The notes: generated by a model not told the origin, from the sequence alone. A DNA stretch of 64,000 nt from Chitinophagales bacterium (GCA_017303335.1 JAFLBK010000001.1:1245001-1309000); one strand, 5' to 3'. Positions 1-9,580 are shown, counted from the stretch's first letter. A program made the numbers and translations.

Positions 1-1
1 C

Positions 2-325
2 CTGGGTACGGATTTCCCGGTGGAAGATATTAGCACTTTCAAAACATTTTTTGCCGCCGTGGTACGGCAGGATGCCAAAGGCTACCCGGCGGGGGGATAC
101 CAGATGGAAAACGCGTTGACAAGAGAACAAACGATCCGGGGCATGACCATCTGGGCCGCTAAAGCGGCCTTTGAAGAAAAGCAGAAAGGAAGCCTGGAGA
201 AAGGGAAGTTCGCCGATTTCATCATCCTCGATACCGACCTGATGACCTGCCCGGCAGAGGCCATCCTGAAAACAAATGTGCTGGCAACCTACAGCAACGG
301 TGAGAAGGTGTTTTCAAAAAAATAA
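2..325 (+). CDS. amidohydrolase (YtcJ-like), C-terminal part only
   Basis: The reading frame is open from the left edge, so the gene begins outside the window and only about 107 C-terminal residues are present. The visible part starts with a GTDFPVE segment, followed by NALTREQTIRGMT and GSLEKGKFADFIILD, then a short segment ending in NGEKVF. These are the last barrel strand and the return to the small beta-sandwich domain in metal-dependent amidohydrolases of the YtcJ/amidohydrolase-3 type, which hydrolyse amide or related bonds. The metal-binding histidines lie outside the window, so substrate and activity cannot be judged. An internal ATG at position 20 is not the real start. The gene converges on the regulator gene that ends at 421. 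Confidence 0.8.
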   Translation: MGTDFPVEDISTFKTFFAAVVRQDAKGYPAGGYQMENALTREQTIRGMTIWAAKAAFEEKQKGSLEKGKFADFIILDTDLMTCPAEAILKTNVLATYSNGEKVFSKK

Positions 326-362
326 TGCATGGTCAGGCATTCGTCAGACCATGTACCCGCCA

Positions 363-404
363 TTGTTGGTCGCCCGACCCACTGCCGTTGTTGGTCGCCC
401 GACC
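363..404. repeat. two tandem 17-bp direct repeats, each a small hairpin
   Basis: The 17-mer TTGTTGGTCGCCCGACC occurs at 363-379 and exactly again at 388-404, a 25-base period. Each copy contains GGTCG-CC-CGACC, able to form a short hairpin. They lie between two convergent genes, so a role in ending transcription from both sides is possible, but there is no T-run and this is inference. Confidence 0.5.
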
Positions 405-420
405 AACGACTCCATGACCG

Positions 421-1068
421 CTATATACGCACGATCCCGTTTTTGATCGCGTACATTACCAACCCTACCCGGGTCTTCACATTGAGTTTTTCAAACAGCG
501 CATCGCGGTAACCGTCGATGGTACGCGGACTGAGGAACATTTTTTCGGCGATCTCCTTATAGGTGAGTTCAGTACAGGCGTATTTCAAGAAATCAGTTTC
601 CCGTTCGTTCAGGGGCACGAGGTTTTTTAAGTTGCCGTTCTCGTCTTCCATCTTGTTGATGGCGTGCATGAGTTTGCCGCTCACCAGGTCGCTGTAATGG
701 AAACCCCGGTTCATGACATCTTCAATGGCCCACTTCAGTTCCGCCGGTTCCGCGTCTTTCAGGATATATCCCCGGGCGCCGCATTTGAGCATGCGGATGA
801 TGGCGGTTTCATTGTCGTACATGCTGAGGGCCAGTACCTTGATGTCGGGGTATTGCTGTTTAAGCCATTGTGTTGCCTGGAAACCATCCATTTCCGGCAT
901 GTTGATGTCCATGAGGACGATATCGGGTAATTCACCTGCGTTGATTTTCTGCGTCAGCTCCTTCCCGTTATTGACTTCAAATAATACGGTATGCCCCAGG
1001 CTTTGGATCAGCTGAGCAAGGCCGTTGCGAAGAAGTGCGTGATCATCAGCAAGAGATAGCTTTGCCAT
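421..1068 (-). CDS. NarL/FixJ-family response regulator
   Basis: 215-residue two-component response regulator. An N-terminal receiver domain (about residues 1-120) has the acidic pair ADDH near residue 8, the phospho-acceptor Asp at about residue 54 in DIVLMDINMPEMDG, and the conserved Lys in YILKDAEP. A C-terminal LuxR-type helix-turn-helix follows (LNERETDFLKYACTELTYKEIAEKMFLSPRTIDGY in pieces). It presumably binds DNA once phosphorylated. The 26-base gap to the small upstream gene suggests co-transcription with it. No full kinase is adjacent on this strand; the nearest is the propeller kinase at 9622. Its recognition helix (LSPRTIDGYRDALFEKL) differs from those of the two regulators at 26432 and 34504, so a different DNA site is expected. 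Confidence 0.93.
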   Translation of the reverse strand: MAKLSLADDHALLRNGLAQLIQSLGHTVLFEVNNGKELTQKINAGELPDIVLMDINMPEMDGFQATQWLKQQYPDIKVLALSMYDNETAIIRMLKCGARGYILKDAEPAELKWAIEDVMNRGFHYSDLVSGKLMHAINKMEDENGNLKNLVPLNERETDFLKYACTELTYKEIAEKMFLSPRTIDGYRDALFEKLNVKTRVGLVMYAIKNGIVRI

Positions 1069-1094
1069 AAGCGTCTGTGAACGGATAGAAATAT

Positions 1095-1358
1095 TTATTT
1101 TTTAGATTGCAGGCAGTTTTTTTCCGCTTCCTGCAATGATGATCCGATATCCCTGAGTTGTTGAATGGATTTGGTGACCAATTCATTCGTTTTCCTGATG
1201 TTTTCCCTCAGCTCCTTCACCTTCATGTTTTCAGTCATTGCCAGTTTTACTTTCACCAGGCAGAGATTCTGTGCGATCTCGTCATAGATAATGGAGGCAG
1301 GGGTTTTAAAGACCTGGGTGCTTTTTTTATCTTTCTCCTTCATTTTCATTGAGGGCAT
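1095..1358 (-). CDS. small helical protein resembling kinase dimerisation helices
   Basis: About 87 residues from the ATG at 1358 (an in-frame ATG at 1406 would add 16 residues of poor character). After a lysine-rich start come two predicted helices: IIYDEIAQNLCLVKVKLAMTE and LRENIRKTNELVTKSIQQL. The first resembles the H-box helix of HisKA_3 kinases (usual form HDxLxQxL), but the position of the phosphorylated His is occupied by Tyr or Asp and there is no ATPase domain. It sits directly upstream of the response regulator with a 26-base gap, so it may be a partner or a decayed kinase remnant. Function unknown; the link to kinase helices is from sequence pattern only. Confidence 0.65.
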   Translation of the reverse strand: MPSMKMKEKDKKSTQVFKTPASIIYDEIAQNLCLVKVKLAMTENMKVKELRENIRKTNELVTKSIQQLRDIGSSLQEAEKNCLQSKK

Positions 1359-1488
1359 TTGATTAAAGGTATCGGTTCCTGCCCTCTGCAGGAAGGGTGA
1401 AAACACGGTAAAATTACCTTAATCCACCAAACGCCCGGTCCAAATCTAATTAAACTTTATTTTCGGATACGCTAAACAAGACACACCG

Positions 1489-3378
1489 ATGGCACAGAAG
1501 CTATATGCCTTGCTGGTAGGCATTAATGATTATCCCGACGGCAATCAGTTGAAGGGTTGTGAAAATGATGTGGAAGCGATGAAGGAATACCTGAAAGGCT
1601 ATTATCCCGAAGGGGAAGATGCTGATACATATATCCGGGCTCTTGTCAATACCGAGGCAAACAGGGAGAATATCATTGCGCATTTCCTGGAACATTTCCG
1701 TGCAGCCGGCGATGGCGACATGGCGCTTTTTTATTACAGCGGCCATGGTGACTCTTTTAACAGGCCTCCGCAATTATTTGATCCGGGAGGCAGTGATCTG
1801 TGCCAGAGCCTTGTTTGCCATTATGCACCCGGAAAAAGGGCGGATATAGCCGACAAAGAGTTGGGAGCGATGATTCATGATGTTACAACAGGGAAGGACG
1901 TTTTCTTTTTGGCGATCACCGATTGCTGTCATTCCGGAACAATAACCAGGAATGATGAAGCAAACACAAGGGCCTTTAAAAATGAAACCGGGGCCCCGTA
2001 TAACCACATTCCGCTGACTGAATATTATGGTTACAACGATGCGGAACAGGATGAACATGGCCAGTATGTATTCAAGCGGGGGAAAAACCTGCACATCGCT
2101 TCATGCCGGGATAACGAAAGTTCGATTGAGACTACAATCAAACGAAAATGGCATGGCGTATTCACCTGCAACATGCTCCAGCTGCTTCAGCGCAATAAGG
2201 GAGAAATCAGCTATGCCGATCTTGAAGCGCAAAGCGGGATCGTGGTCAATAATATCTTTAGGGAGCAGCATTCCCAAATTAATAATTATACGGGCATGGA
2301 TAATTCGGTTCAACAACAGTTCCTCGGAAGCAAACCGGTAAACCTGGGCAATGCGGCCGTCATCAATTTTGTAAAGGGAAGCTGGCGGTTAAACCGGGGG
2401 ATGCTTCATAATCTGTCGCCCGGGGATAGGATACTATTAAAAGAAGGAAGCAATGGAGCATGGGATGCCGAAGTGGAAGATGTCGGGCTGAATCATGCAA
2501 TACTCAGCATACGCAACACGAAGCTCAACAATAAAGAGGGTATTGCTAATATACCGGTTCTTATCAGTGAAACCGCTCAGCGTTTTATGGAATTGAAACT
2601 GCATGCATCGGTTACGGATGAGATCGGGAAATCGATCAGGGAGTCGGGCTTTTTCAATACGTTACCATACTATAAGATCATTGATGAGGCAGATGCCGAA
2701 TACCATATCGGCTATAGCGATTCAGACAACACCCTGTTCTTTGGTCATAGCGCCGGTGATGCACTCCTGCTTGCACCAGTGTCTTTGGCGGAAGCCGACA
2801 AATTACTGGTCGATATAAGTAAATACAGCAAGGCTCTGTACATCCGGCAGATGGACAGTACAAAGACCGGGGAGCCGGCAACCGCTGTTTCAATCAGATT
2901 ATTTGTCAAGGATTCGGGAGAAGAAGAATTCCAGGCGCATCTGAACCTGGCACAGGCTGTACAATTCAACTTCAATCCTGCAAAGCCCACACCACAGTAC
3001 AAGATAAAGATCAGCAACAAAGGCAACCAGGTACTGTTCGTTCAACACCTGTTCATCGATTGCCTTTGCGGTATCCGGAACAATGTATTCAATGAGATAG
3101 AACTTCCGCCCGGGGCGGAAGCCTGGCTGCGGGTTGCCGAACCGGGCATGACCCTCAGCCCGGAGATATCGGAGATCTATCTCACGGAATCCATACTGAA
3201 CAGGGGCTGGAAAGAAGCGGAGATGCAGCTGAAGTTATTCATAACGACGCAGCCACTGGGTACGGCGGCGTTTACCCAGCAGGATATGGATGCGGATACC
3301 GTGCAGCCGCAGGTAAGAACCCGGGGAGCAGATGAGGAATGGGAACTGGTGAATATTGATTTTGTGATTAGTTCTTAA
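1489..3378 (+). CDS. caspase-family (peptidase C14) protein
   Basis: 629 residues. The first 250 or so form a caspase-like p20 fold: YALLVGINDY at the start, then FYYSGHGD with catalytic His at about residue 86, and ITDCCHSG with catalytic Cys at about residue 147. Both members of the dyad are present, so proteolytic activity is plausible. The remaining 370 residues are not recognised; they look beta-rich, with a possible small barrel around LSPGDRILLKEG. No signal peptide or membrane segment is seen, so it is probably cytoplasmic. Its end overlaps the convergent caspase-nSTAND gene by 11 bases. Prokaryotic caspases often act in regulated cell death or immunity, but the target here is unknown. 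Confidence 0.9.
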   Translation: MAQKLYALLVGINDYPDGNQLKGCENDVEAMKEYLKGYYPEGEDADTYIRALVNTEANRENIIAHFLEHFRAAGDGDMALFYYSGHGDSFNRPPQLFDPGGSDLCQSLVCHYAPGKRADIADKELGAMIHDVTTGKDVFFLAITDCCHSGTITRNDEANTRAFKNETGAPYNHIPLTEYYGYNDAEQDEHGQYVFKRGKNLHIASCRDNESSIETTIKRKWHGVFTCNMLQLLQRNKGEISYADLEAQSGIVVNNIFREQHSQINNYTGMDNSVQQQFLGSKPVNLGNAAVINFVKGSWRLNRGMLHNLSPGDRILLKEGSNGAWDAEVEDVGLNHAILSIRNTKLNNKEGIANIPVLISETAQRFMELKLHASVTDEIGKSIRESGFFNTLPYYKIIDEADAEYHIGYSDSDNTLFFGHSAGDALLLAPVSLAEADKLLVDISKYSKALYIRQMDSTKTGEPATAVSIRLFVKDSGEEEFQAHLNLAQAVQFNFNPAKPTPQYKIKISNKGNQVLFVQHLFIDCLCGIRNNVFNEIELPPGAEAWLRVAEPGMTLSPEISEIYLTESILNRGWKEAEMQLKLFITTQPLGTAAFTQQDMDADTVQPQVRTRGADEEWELVNIDFVISS

Positions 3379-6300
3379 TCCGATCAAGAAGATACTCAAG
3401 TCCGTGCTCAGGAGTTTTTATCCTGCTAATAACCTGTCTTATTTTATCAGGCAGAAATTCTAAAGAAAGATTATTCTTAATGTCAATCATCATATATCTC
3501 AGACCGTCGGATAATAAGAATAAGTTCTGTACGGTATTTTTTTTCAGGATTGAATACCGGATCTTTTGTTTACTGAAGTCATACTGTATTACTTTATTGA
3601 GATCGGCAAAAACTATTTGGGAAGTAGTGGGGACAGAAAAATATGGGCACCCAGTAGAGGGACTAAAAAAGGTAAAGACGGTATCCCTGTCGATATTCCA
3701 ATAAAAAAACCTTCTTGACTGAACTGTACTGTCGAATAGGGAACCGGTGACGATGTTCTCTACGGGCATGGTGATATCAGAAAAATAAACATACGGGGCC
3801 GAAAATTCAGTTTTATTGATACGAACACTCTTTTTAGAAATTCCTACCAGTAGATTTTTATTTTCAATTTTAATAAAGCAAGGAAATTGATAAACGAATT
3901 TCTGATAATCTGCTAAAATTCTGAAATAGTCCTCATCATCATTTTCCTGAATTGAATAAATAAAATGACGGAGGTTTCCCGGCAAGTCAATAAAAATCGA
4001 ATCCTCTGATTTTTGAAACCGGAATCCGGACAAAAAAAACAACCATTCCATCTTTTCCTTGTCTGAGCGAATTGGTACTGATCTGCCAGTTCTGCAATTA
4101 AAAACGTACGCACTATCTTTATATGTGGCCTCGTCATCATCGTTATATATGTTGTAAAAAATAAACTCATTTTTCCTGTTTAAAACCTGGTAAACCGATT
4201 TAGGAACTTGTAGATCTTTGACTAAAGGGTAAATTTTATAAGCGGAGTACAAAATAAAAGAGTCCCTAGAAATTTCTGCAACTCCTTTATAATTATCATT
4301 TGAGATTTCAACCTTTCCTGCTGGTTTAAGTTTTTCCGTAAGATCAAATAATGCCAACTTATTATTGATAAATTCAATAGCCAGCATAGTTTGGTTCCTG
4401 ATACAATATACCTTTTTCAGTTCAAGACTAAATGATGATTTATGAATAAGCCGGGGTTTGCTTGTTATATCATAAAGTGTGTAAAAATAGAGCCCCGATT
4501 GTTTTGACCTTACCAATAATAAAGTACTGGCGGTTTTTTGAATAACTTTTATCCCTTCATATTCGCCTTCATAACCCAGTAGTGTGTATTCACAACTATC
4601 GGATAAGTAAAGTTGTTTGGTTGTGCCATCACGTAAAACAACACCATTAATGTTTTCAATACGAATAAAGGAGTTGAGTAAATTGAATCCTTTGGGAATA
4701 GCTAATCTCCTGTCTTTCGATCTCCCGGTGTTAATATTAAATTCATTGCATGTGATATACGAGATGTTTCCAGAGTCGCGAATCTCGCCGAAACTGTCCC
4801 TATAAAATACGGTTGAATCATTTTTGAATATAAAATTGTTATTCACCGATCCTAATATAGCCGGTAAAACCGGCTGCTTAGCTTGGGGCCTCAGGTCGGC
4901 GATTTCTAAACTAAACTTTATGCTATGCCCCTGTTGGCTTCTGAGCTCAACAAAGAATTTATCTTCATTAATACTGAACGCTTGATTGTCAATTGTTCCT
5001 CCACTTGACGGTATTGCAGCAATGAGTTTGCCCGATAAATTGTATAGACAAACCTCATCGTTTGTTGTTAAGTAGACATATTTTTTACTTGAAAACGAAA
5101 GAGCATCGCTTTCTTTTAGATCGCAAACTCGCTTCAGCACAAGGGATTTTGTTGCTAAATTGGCCGAAAAGCAATAAAGCTTACTGGGCAGATCGAATTT
5201 ATAGGGATCTGTAAGAATATAAATACTGTCACCCGATTCGGTGATCTTATAATCCACGATAGATTCATCTTTAAATTGTATCGTATCCAGCCTTTTATTA
5301 TAAGTGAAAGTGAGGAATCCTCTTGTTAGTCTTACATCACTTATCTGCGGGCTTTCAAGTTTAATTCGTACCCCTGCGTTTTGTGAGGTCGCAAAATCCC
5401 ACTCTATGCTGTCATGCGTATTGGGATACAGGTAGATTTTATTTTTTATAGAATCCCAATCGACTCTACTTAGAAGGCCATCAATATCCGTAATGGCAAT
5501 GGCAAAGGGATTACCTATATAATTATTGCTGTTCAAAAGTTCATACATGGCATTTTCAACGGCGCTATCGCCCGGCAACAACTTGTCCGCTTCTTTCAAA
5601 AGAAACAAGGCCTCCGTTTCCCCAACAAGTTTGCTTTTTTCAATATACCGGTTCACTTGATTTCTTGTTTTCTGATTTTGGATCAATCCTATGGCATAGT
5701 TGGCTGCTACTGTAAGACCGAGTAATAATGGTAGGGCAAGAAGCACCGGTATTTTGCTTATAAATCGTTTCTTCTGAATGCTCTTGATTACATAATCTTT
5801 TTCAGATTCGGTATAATAATTATTCGGGGCACGGGGAACCGGCGTGTTCCAGCTAATTATACTGAATAAGCGGATAGCAATACTGTCTTTATCGGTTTCT
5901 GTATCCAGGTAATCTTTTTTTATTACCTGCAGATCCGGGTTTTTATGCCAGAGATACTTTTTTTCTTCGGCATGTTCCTTCCAATCAGCATACGAAAGCA
6001 GCATTCTGTTGTGCGCATTGATCACCTGTTCTTTATTCTTCCGCTCCTTAAACCAGGATTTATTCACCAGCCATTTTTCAATAATGCTGTCGTGTGCCAG
6101 TTCGTATGTTTCTGGTTCGGTGCCGGAAGCTTCTTCTTTTTTTTCTGTTCCTGTTTGCCGGATCACCCGGGCATTTTCCAGGTCGAGGTAAAGCGTGGGA
6201 TCCTCAATGCCGATATCCCGCCTGGTAAAGCTTCGCCGGAGGGGTTTATTTGTTGTCTTATTGCTGTTTACCGTGTTGTATTCTACCGCCCTGAACATGA

Positions 6301-7999
6301 ATTGCCGGAAACGGTCGCCGTGTTTAGCTTCCACTTCCTCCATGATCTGGTTAAATACATCTTCAATATCAGCGAATTTCTCCCAGTTCGATTGTTTGAG
6401 CATCCGTGGCTCGTCTGCCTCATGCACCGAATGCCTGAACCAGTGATACATGGCGGTAGAAAGAAAGGGAAGATTGCCGGGCTGGGAATAATTCTGTACG
6501 ATCCGTTGCAGGAATGCTTTGTCAGCGTTTATATTTATATGCTCGGGGGCCCTGTGCTCGTTTTGGATGCTTCGGATGACGGCGGCATGTTTCAGCGCCG
6601 GCCTTACAATGATGTCTTCTATCTCCCCCGCATTCGGATGTGAAACATAGATCTCCTTTAACTCGTCTCTCCCGAGTTCGATGTGTTCGGCATCAAATAA
6701 CTGGTAGGCTTTGTCGCTCCGGGCGGCAATGATCAGGTACAGATTTTTTTGAGCAAGTCCTTCCCGGATAATCTCATTGACAGTGCCGATGACAGGGTCG
6801 TCTTTTTTAAACGTCAGTATTTCTTCGAACTGGTCAATGAATACAACGGCCCGGTTGTTCGTTGCCGCCGCTGATCTCATTTTTTCCAGGATGGACCCGC
6901 AATTGGCTACACGGGTGATAAAAATATGCTCCTCAGGTATATGGAGCCTCGGAATGAATCCGGCCCTTACCAGCGAAGACTTGCCAATGCCAGAAGGGCC
7001 GGTTACAAAGAAATCATGATCTTCCGCGGCATATGCTTCGAACTGCCTGATCTGTTCATCTCTTCCGAAAAAATAGGCAGCATCTTCCCTGTTGTAATAC
7101 TGAAGACCTTTGTATGGATTCGTGAATTGGATCTCTTCGAAATCAAAGGGAAGCGCTTTGCCGGCCAGAGACATAACAGAGAATACAAATTGCCCCTGTT
7201 TATCGTTCGGTAAAGAGAAAATTCCTGGGCTTTGCTCGTGGCTTAGTTTGTTCGTTTTTAAAAAGCCGGTCAGCTCCGTAGTAAGGTAGTCATGCAGCTT
7301 ACGGGAACTGATGATATTATTCCGGAAGTACTCATTCTGTTTTACGCCGGATAACGCATTAATGAAAATCCCGGCAAAGGGCGAGTTGGTTTCTCCATCC
7401 AGGGCATTCCTGTTTCCCAGCCCCCAGCTATCGATCGTTTCCTGGTTGTACGACGAAGAGGTTATTACCTGCCAGGCGTTATTTTTCGTGTAAAGCCTGT
7501 ATAACGGATCGGTGATCCTCAGTCCATCCTTATGCCCGGTGAACCTGCTGTTGATGGCCCATTGAACCACTCCGGAAAAACAGCAATCCAGTACCAGGAG
7601 CAGGTGCCTGCATTGGAGCGTTTCCAGCGCCTTGATAAGATCTTCGATGGCAAAGCTGCAGCTGTCGTAGTCGGAACCGTTCCTGTTTTTAAAAAGCAGG
7701 TAGCCTTTGGGTGTGTTTTCCTTGTTGTAAACGACCTTGCCATGCCCGGCAAAGTAGATAAATACCCTGTCTGCCGGATTGGCTTCATCATTTACCTCCT
7801 CTATGATCCTGCCAAGGATTTTTTTAAAATCCTCTACGGTAGGGTTCTGAAATGGAGGTGCGATGTTGTCAAAATCGGGAAGACAGGAAGCAATGGCTTT
7901 TACGTCGTTCACCGCGGTGTGCAGTTTTCGGACAGGCGCCGCATACTCATCGATTCCTACCAGGTAAGCCCTGCTTTTTATGAACCCTTGCAATGCCAT
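3368..7999 (-). CDS. caspase-nSTAND NTPase fusion with membrane anchor
   Basis: 1543 residues. A caspase-like domain comes first (AYLVGIDEY; His about 86 in YFAGHGK; Cys about 140 in LDCCFSG). Then an nSTAND-type NTPase starts at NPYKGLQYYNREDAAYFFGR (about residue 294), with Walker A GPSGIGKSS at 334-342 and Walker B VVFIDQFEE at 385-393. A hydrophobic helix lies at about 746-769, followed by some 770 beta-rich residues of unclear fold, possibly propeller-like. This fits a signal-dependent switch: the C-terminal part senses, the NTPase oligomerises, the caspase cuts. If the helix spans the membrane, the sensor part would face the periplasm. The gene lies 6 bases after the clostripain-like gene, so the two are almost certainly one operon. 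The C-terminal half is visibly AT-richer than the front half. Confidence 0.9.
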   Translation of the reverse strand: MALQGFIKSRAYLVGIDEYAAPVRKLHTAVNDVKAIASCLPDFDNIAPPFQNPTVEDFKKILGRIIEEVNDEANPADRVFIYFAGHGKVVYNKENTPKGYLLFKNRNGSDYDSCSFAIEDLIKALETLQCRHLLLVLDCCFSGVVQWAINSRFTGHKDGLRITDPLYRLYTKNNAWQVITSSSYNQETIDSWGLGNRNALDGETNSPFAGIFINALSGVKQNEYFRNNIISSRKLHDYLTTELTGFLKTNKLSHEQSPGIFSLPNDKQGQFVFSVMSLAGKALPFDFEEIQFTNPYKGLQYYNREDAAYFFGRDEQIRQFEAYAAEDHDFFVTGPSGIGKSSLVRAGFIPRLHIPEEHIFITRVANCGSILEKMRSAAATNNRAVVFIDQFEEILTFKKDDPVIGTVNEIIREGLAQKNLYLIIAARSDKAYQLFDAEHIELGRDELKEIYVSHPNAGEIEDIIVRPALKHAAVIRSIQNEHRAPEHININADKAFLQRIVQNYSQPGNLPFLSTAMYHWFRHSVHEADEPRMLKQSNWEKFADIEDVFNQIMEEVEAKHGDRFRQFMFRAVEYNTVNSNKTTNKPLRRSFTRRDIGIEDPTLYLDLENARVIRQTGTEKKEEASGTEPETYELAHDSIIEKWLVNKSWFKERKNKEQVINAHNRMLLSYADWKEHAEEKKYLWHKNPDLQVIKKDYLDTETDKDSIAIRLFSIISWNTPVPRAPNNYYTESEKDYVIKSIQKKRFISKIPVLLALPLLLGLTVAANYAIGLIQNQKTRNQVNRYIEKSKLVGETEALFLLKEADKLLPGDSAVENAMYELLNSNNYIGNPFAIAITDIDGLLSRVDWDSIKNKIYLYPNTHDSIEWDFATSQNAGVRIKLESPQISDVRLTRGFLTFTYNKRLDTIQFKDESIVDYKITESGDSIYILTDPYKFDLPSKLYCFSANLATKSLVLKRVCDLKESDALSFSSKKYVYLTTNDEVCLYNLSGKLIAAIPSSGGTIDNQAFSINEDKFFVELRSQQGHSIKFSLEIADLRPQAKQPVLPAILGSVNNNFIFKNDSTVFYRDSFGEIRDSGNISYITCNEFNINTGRSKDRRLAIPKGFNLLNSFIRIENINGVVLRDGTTKQLYLSDSCEYTLLGYEGEYEGIKVIQKTASTLLLVRSKQSGLYFYTLYDITSKPRLIHKSSFSLELKKVYCIRNQTMLAIEFINNKLALFDLTEKLKPAGKVEISNDNYKGVAEISRDSFILYSAYKIYPLVKDLQVPKSVYQVLNRKNEFIFYNIYNDDDEATYKDSAYVFNCRTGRSVPIRSDKEKMEWLFFLSGFRFQKSEDSIFIDLPGNLRHFIYSIQENDDEDYFRILADYQKFVYQFPCFIKIENKNLLVGISKKSVRINKTEFSAPYVYFSDITMPVENIVTGSLFDSTVQSRRFFYWNIDRDTVFTFFSPSTGCPYFSVPTTSQIVFADLNKVIQYDFSKQKIRYSILKKNTVQNLFLLSDGLRYMMIDIKNNLSLEFLPDKIRQVISRIKTPEHGLEYLLDRIKN

Positions 8000-8005
8000 G
8001 CCGCG

Positions 8006-9580
8006 TCAGTTTATTTTTCTGAACCTGCCCCACCTGGGTTCATTTTCACTGCTGTCCTGCAACTGGGTTGTCAGGCTTATATAATGCTGGGTATTTATGT
8101 CGCCGGTAATATCCTTGAATCCCTTGCGTCTCAGGTTCTTCTTTACCTGTTTTTTCAATACGGGGTTCATGGAGTCAACAGAGTTTTTGTACCTGTCGAT
8201 CGTGTCAAAGTATAACTCTAATAATGCAGGCCAATGGGTTGTTTTGTAAAATGCAACCGAATTTCTCCTGGCATCGCTGATATGACTCGCTTCATCACTA
8301 AGTCCTTCTTTCCGTTTGGGAAAGGTGATGGTGATGCCGCGGCAAACCCGTTTTCTTTTCCCGGGATACGGATCTTTATAATTCGCTCCCATGAAACTTT
8401 TGCGCAGGTACAGCATGATGATCCGTATCAACGAAGTGACACTGGCTTCCAGTTCGTAATTCTTGGTATAGGTATGATTGAAAAAAAGGAGGTTTTCGAG
8501 GAACCAGACAAGATCGATATTATATACGCCATAGGCTGATTCATCGTTGTACGTGAAATCATAGCATTTGTCCCTTGCTTCGGCGATCACCAGGTGAAGT
8601 TCATCCATGTTGTCTTTGAGGATGCGGCAGAATCTGCGGAATTCTTCGGTGAAATAATGCAGGTCCGATGTGTCAAGGCTGGTAAGAGATACGCCCATTT
8701 TTTTAAAATCAGCGGGGGCGTCTTCCTGGTCATAATCGTCGTACATGTTTGTGTAGTAGATGGATATCAGGAGGTCGCCGATTTCATCATATTTCAATTG
8801 GGTGCGTTCTGTGAGTTTCCGGCAAAACGTGCTGTAACCTTTACCAAGTCCGAGCGCCGGCATTTCATCGGCCGAGGCGATGTAAAACTTGGTGGTGTTT
8901 TTGTATTCATAGGCATTTTCGATCTGCATGGCCCAGCAGCAATCCATAAAAACAAAGGCCAGTTGTTTTTTGCCGTCAAATTGTTTTTTCAGGAACCGGT
9001 TAATGCCTGCATGTGTAAGTGTCCGGGAGTTGTTGTTTTTATAGATTACCAGTACGCTGTTGTTGAAAACCTTCTCGCTTCTTTTCTGCAATACGAACAA
9101 ACCGTTGTATTCCGGTTTCTTTCTTTTTTTAAGGTAGTTGTCGATAGCTTCATTGTCATTGGAATTGACAACATATTTAGGCAGCAGTACCACTTCTTCA
9201 ATGGTGTTGCCGTTGGTGATATCCACATCACCGCGGCCGCCATGCCCTTTATATACAAAACCATATTTCTTTGCCGGGTAGGCCTCCTTTATTTCATCGA
9301 TGATTTTTTCAAGATCATCCGGATCGGTAAGATCAGCGGAATCGTAAATGTTAACGGGTTGTGCAATCAGGAATGGGACCTCGCTGTCTGCGTAATAGAG
9401 GCTTGGCTTCGCAAAAGCCTCTTTGAATTTTCCCGCCTCGAGCCCGTCGTAAATGATAACAAAGTTAACCGTATCGCTGCTGCCGGCGCTGTATATCTCA
9501 TTGATGGCCTGGATCATTTCATAATACAGGTTGCTTTTGGCACTGATCAGGAAAATGATCGTCCATTCCTTTTTTTGCAT
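8006..9580 (-). CDS. clostripain-like cysteine peptidase (C11-type)
   Basis: 524 residues. The start KKEWTIIFLISAKSNL resembles the opening strand of clostripain-family proteins (usual form WTVLVYMNADNNL). The likely catalytic His is about residue 113 in FVYKGHGG, and the Cys about 215 in FVFMDCCWAMQIENAYEY, followed by FYIASADEMPALGLG, a typical C11 continuation. Clan CD peptidases of this kind cleave after basic residues in characterised members. No signal peptide is seen, unlike many secreted clostripains, so an intracellular role fits better. It is the first gene of an operon with the caspase-nSTAND gene and diverges from the sensor kinase gene across 41 bases. The C-terminal 250 residues are helical and unassigned. 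Confidence 0.8.
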   Translation of the reverse strand: MQKKEWTIIFLISAKSNLYYEMIQAINEIYSAGSSDTVNFVIIYDGLEAGKFKEAFAKPSLYYADSEVPFLIAQPVNIYDSADLTDPDDLEKIIDEIKEAYPAKKYGFVYKGHGGRGDVDITNGNTIEEVVLLPKYVVNSNDNEAIDNYLKKRKKPEYNGLFVLQKRSEKVFNNSVLVIYKNNNSRTLTHAGINRFLKKQFDGKKQLAFVFMDCCWAMQIENAYEYKNTTKFYIASADEMPALGLGKGYSTFCRKLTERTQLKYDEIGDLLISIYYTNMYDDYDQEDAPADFKKMGVSLTSLDTSDLHYFTEEFRRFCRILKDNMDELHLVIAEARDKCYDFTYNDESAYGVYNIDLVWFLENLLFFNHTYTKNYELEASVTSLIRIIMLYLRKSFMGANYKDPYPGKRKRVCRGITITFPKRKEGLSDEASHISDARRNSVAFYKTTHWPALLELYFDTIDRYKNSVDSMNPVLKKQVKKNLRRKGFKDITGDINTQHYISLTTQLQDSSENEPRWGRFRKIN

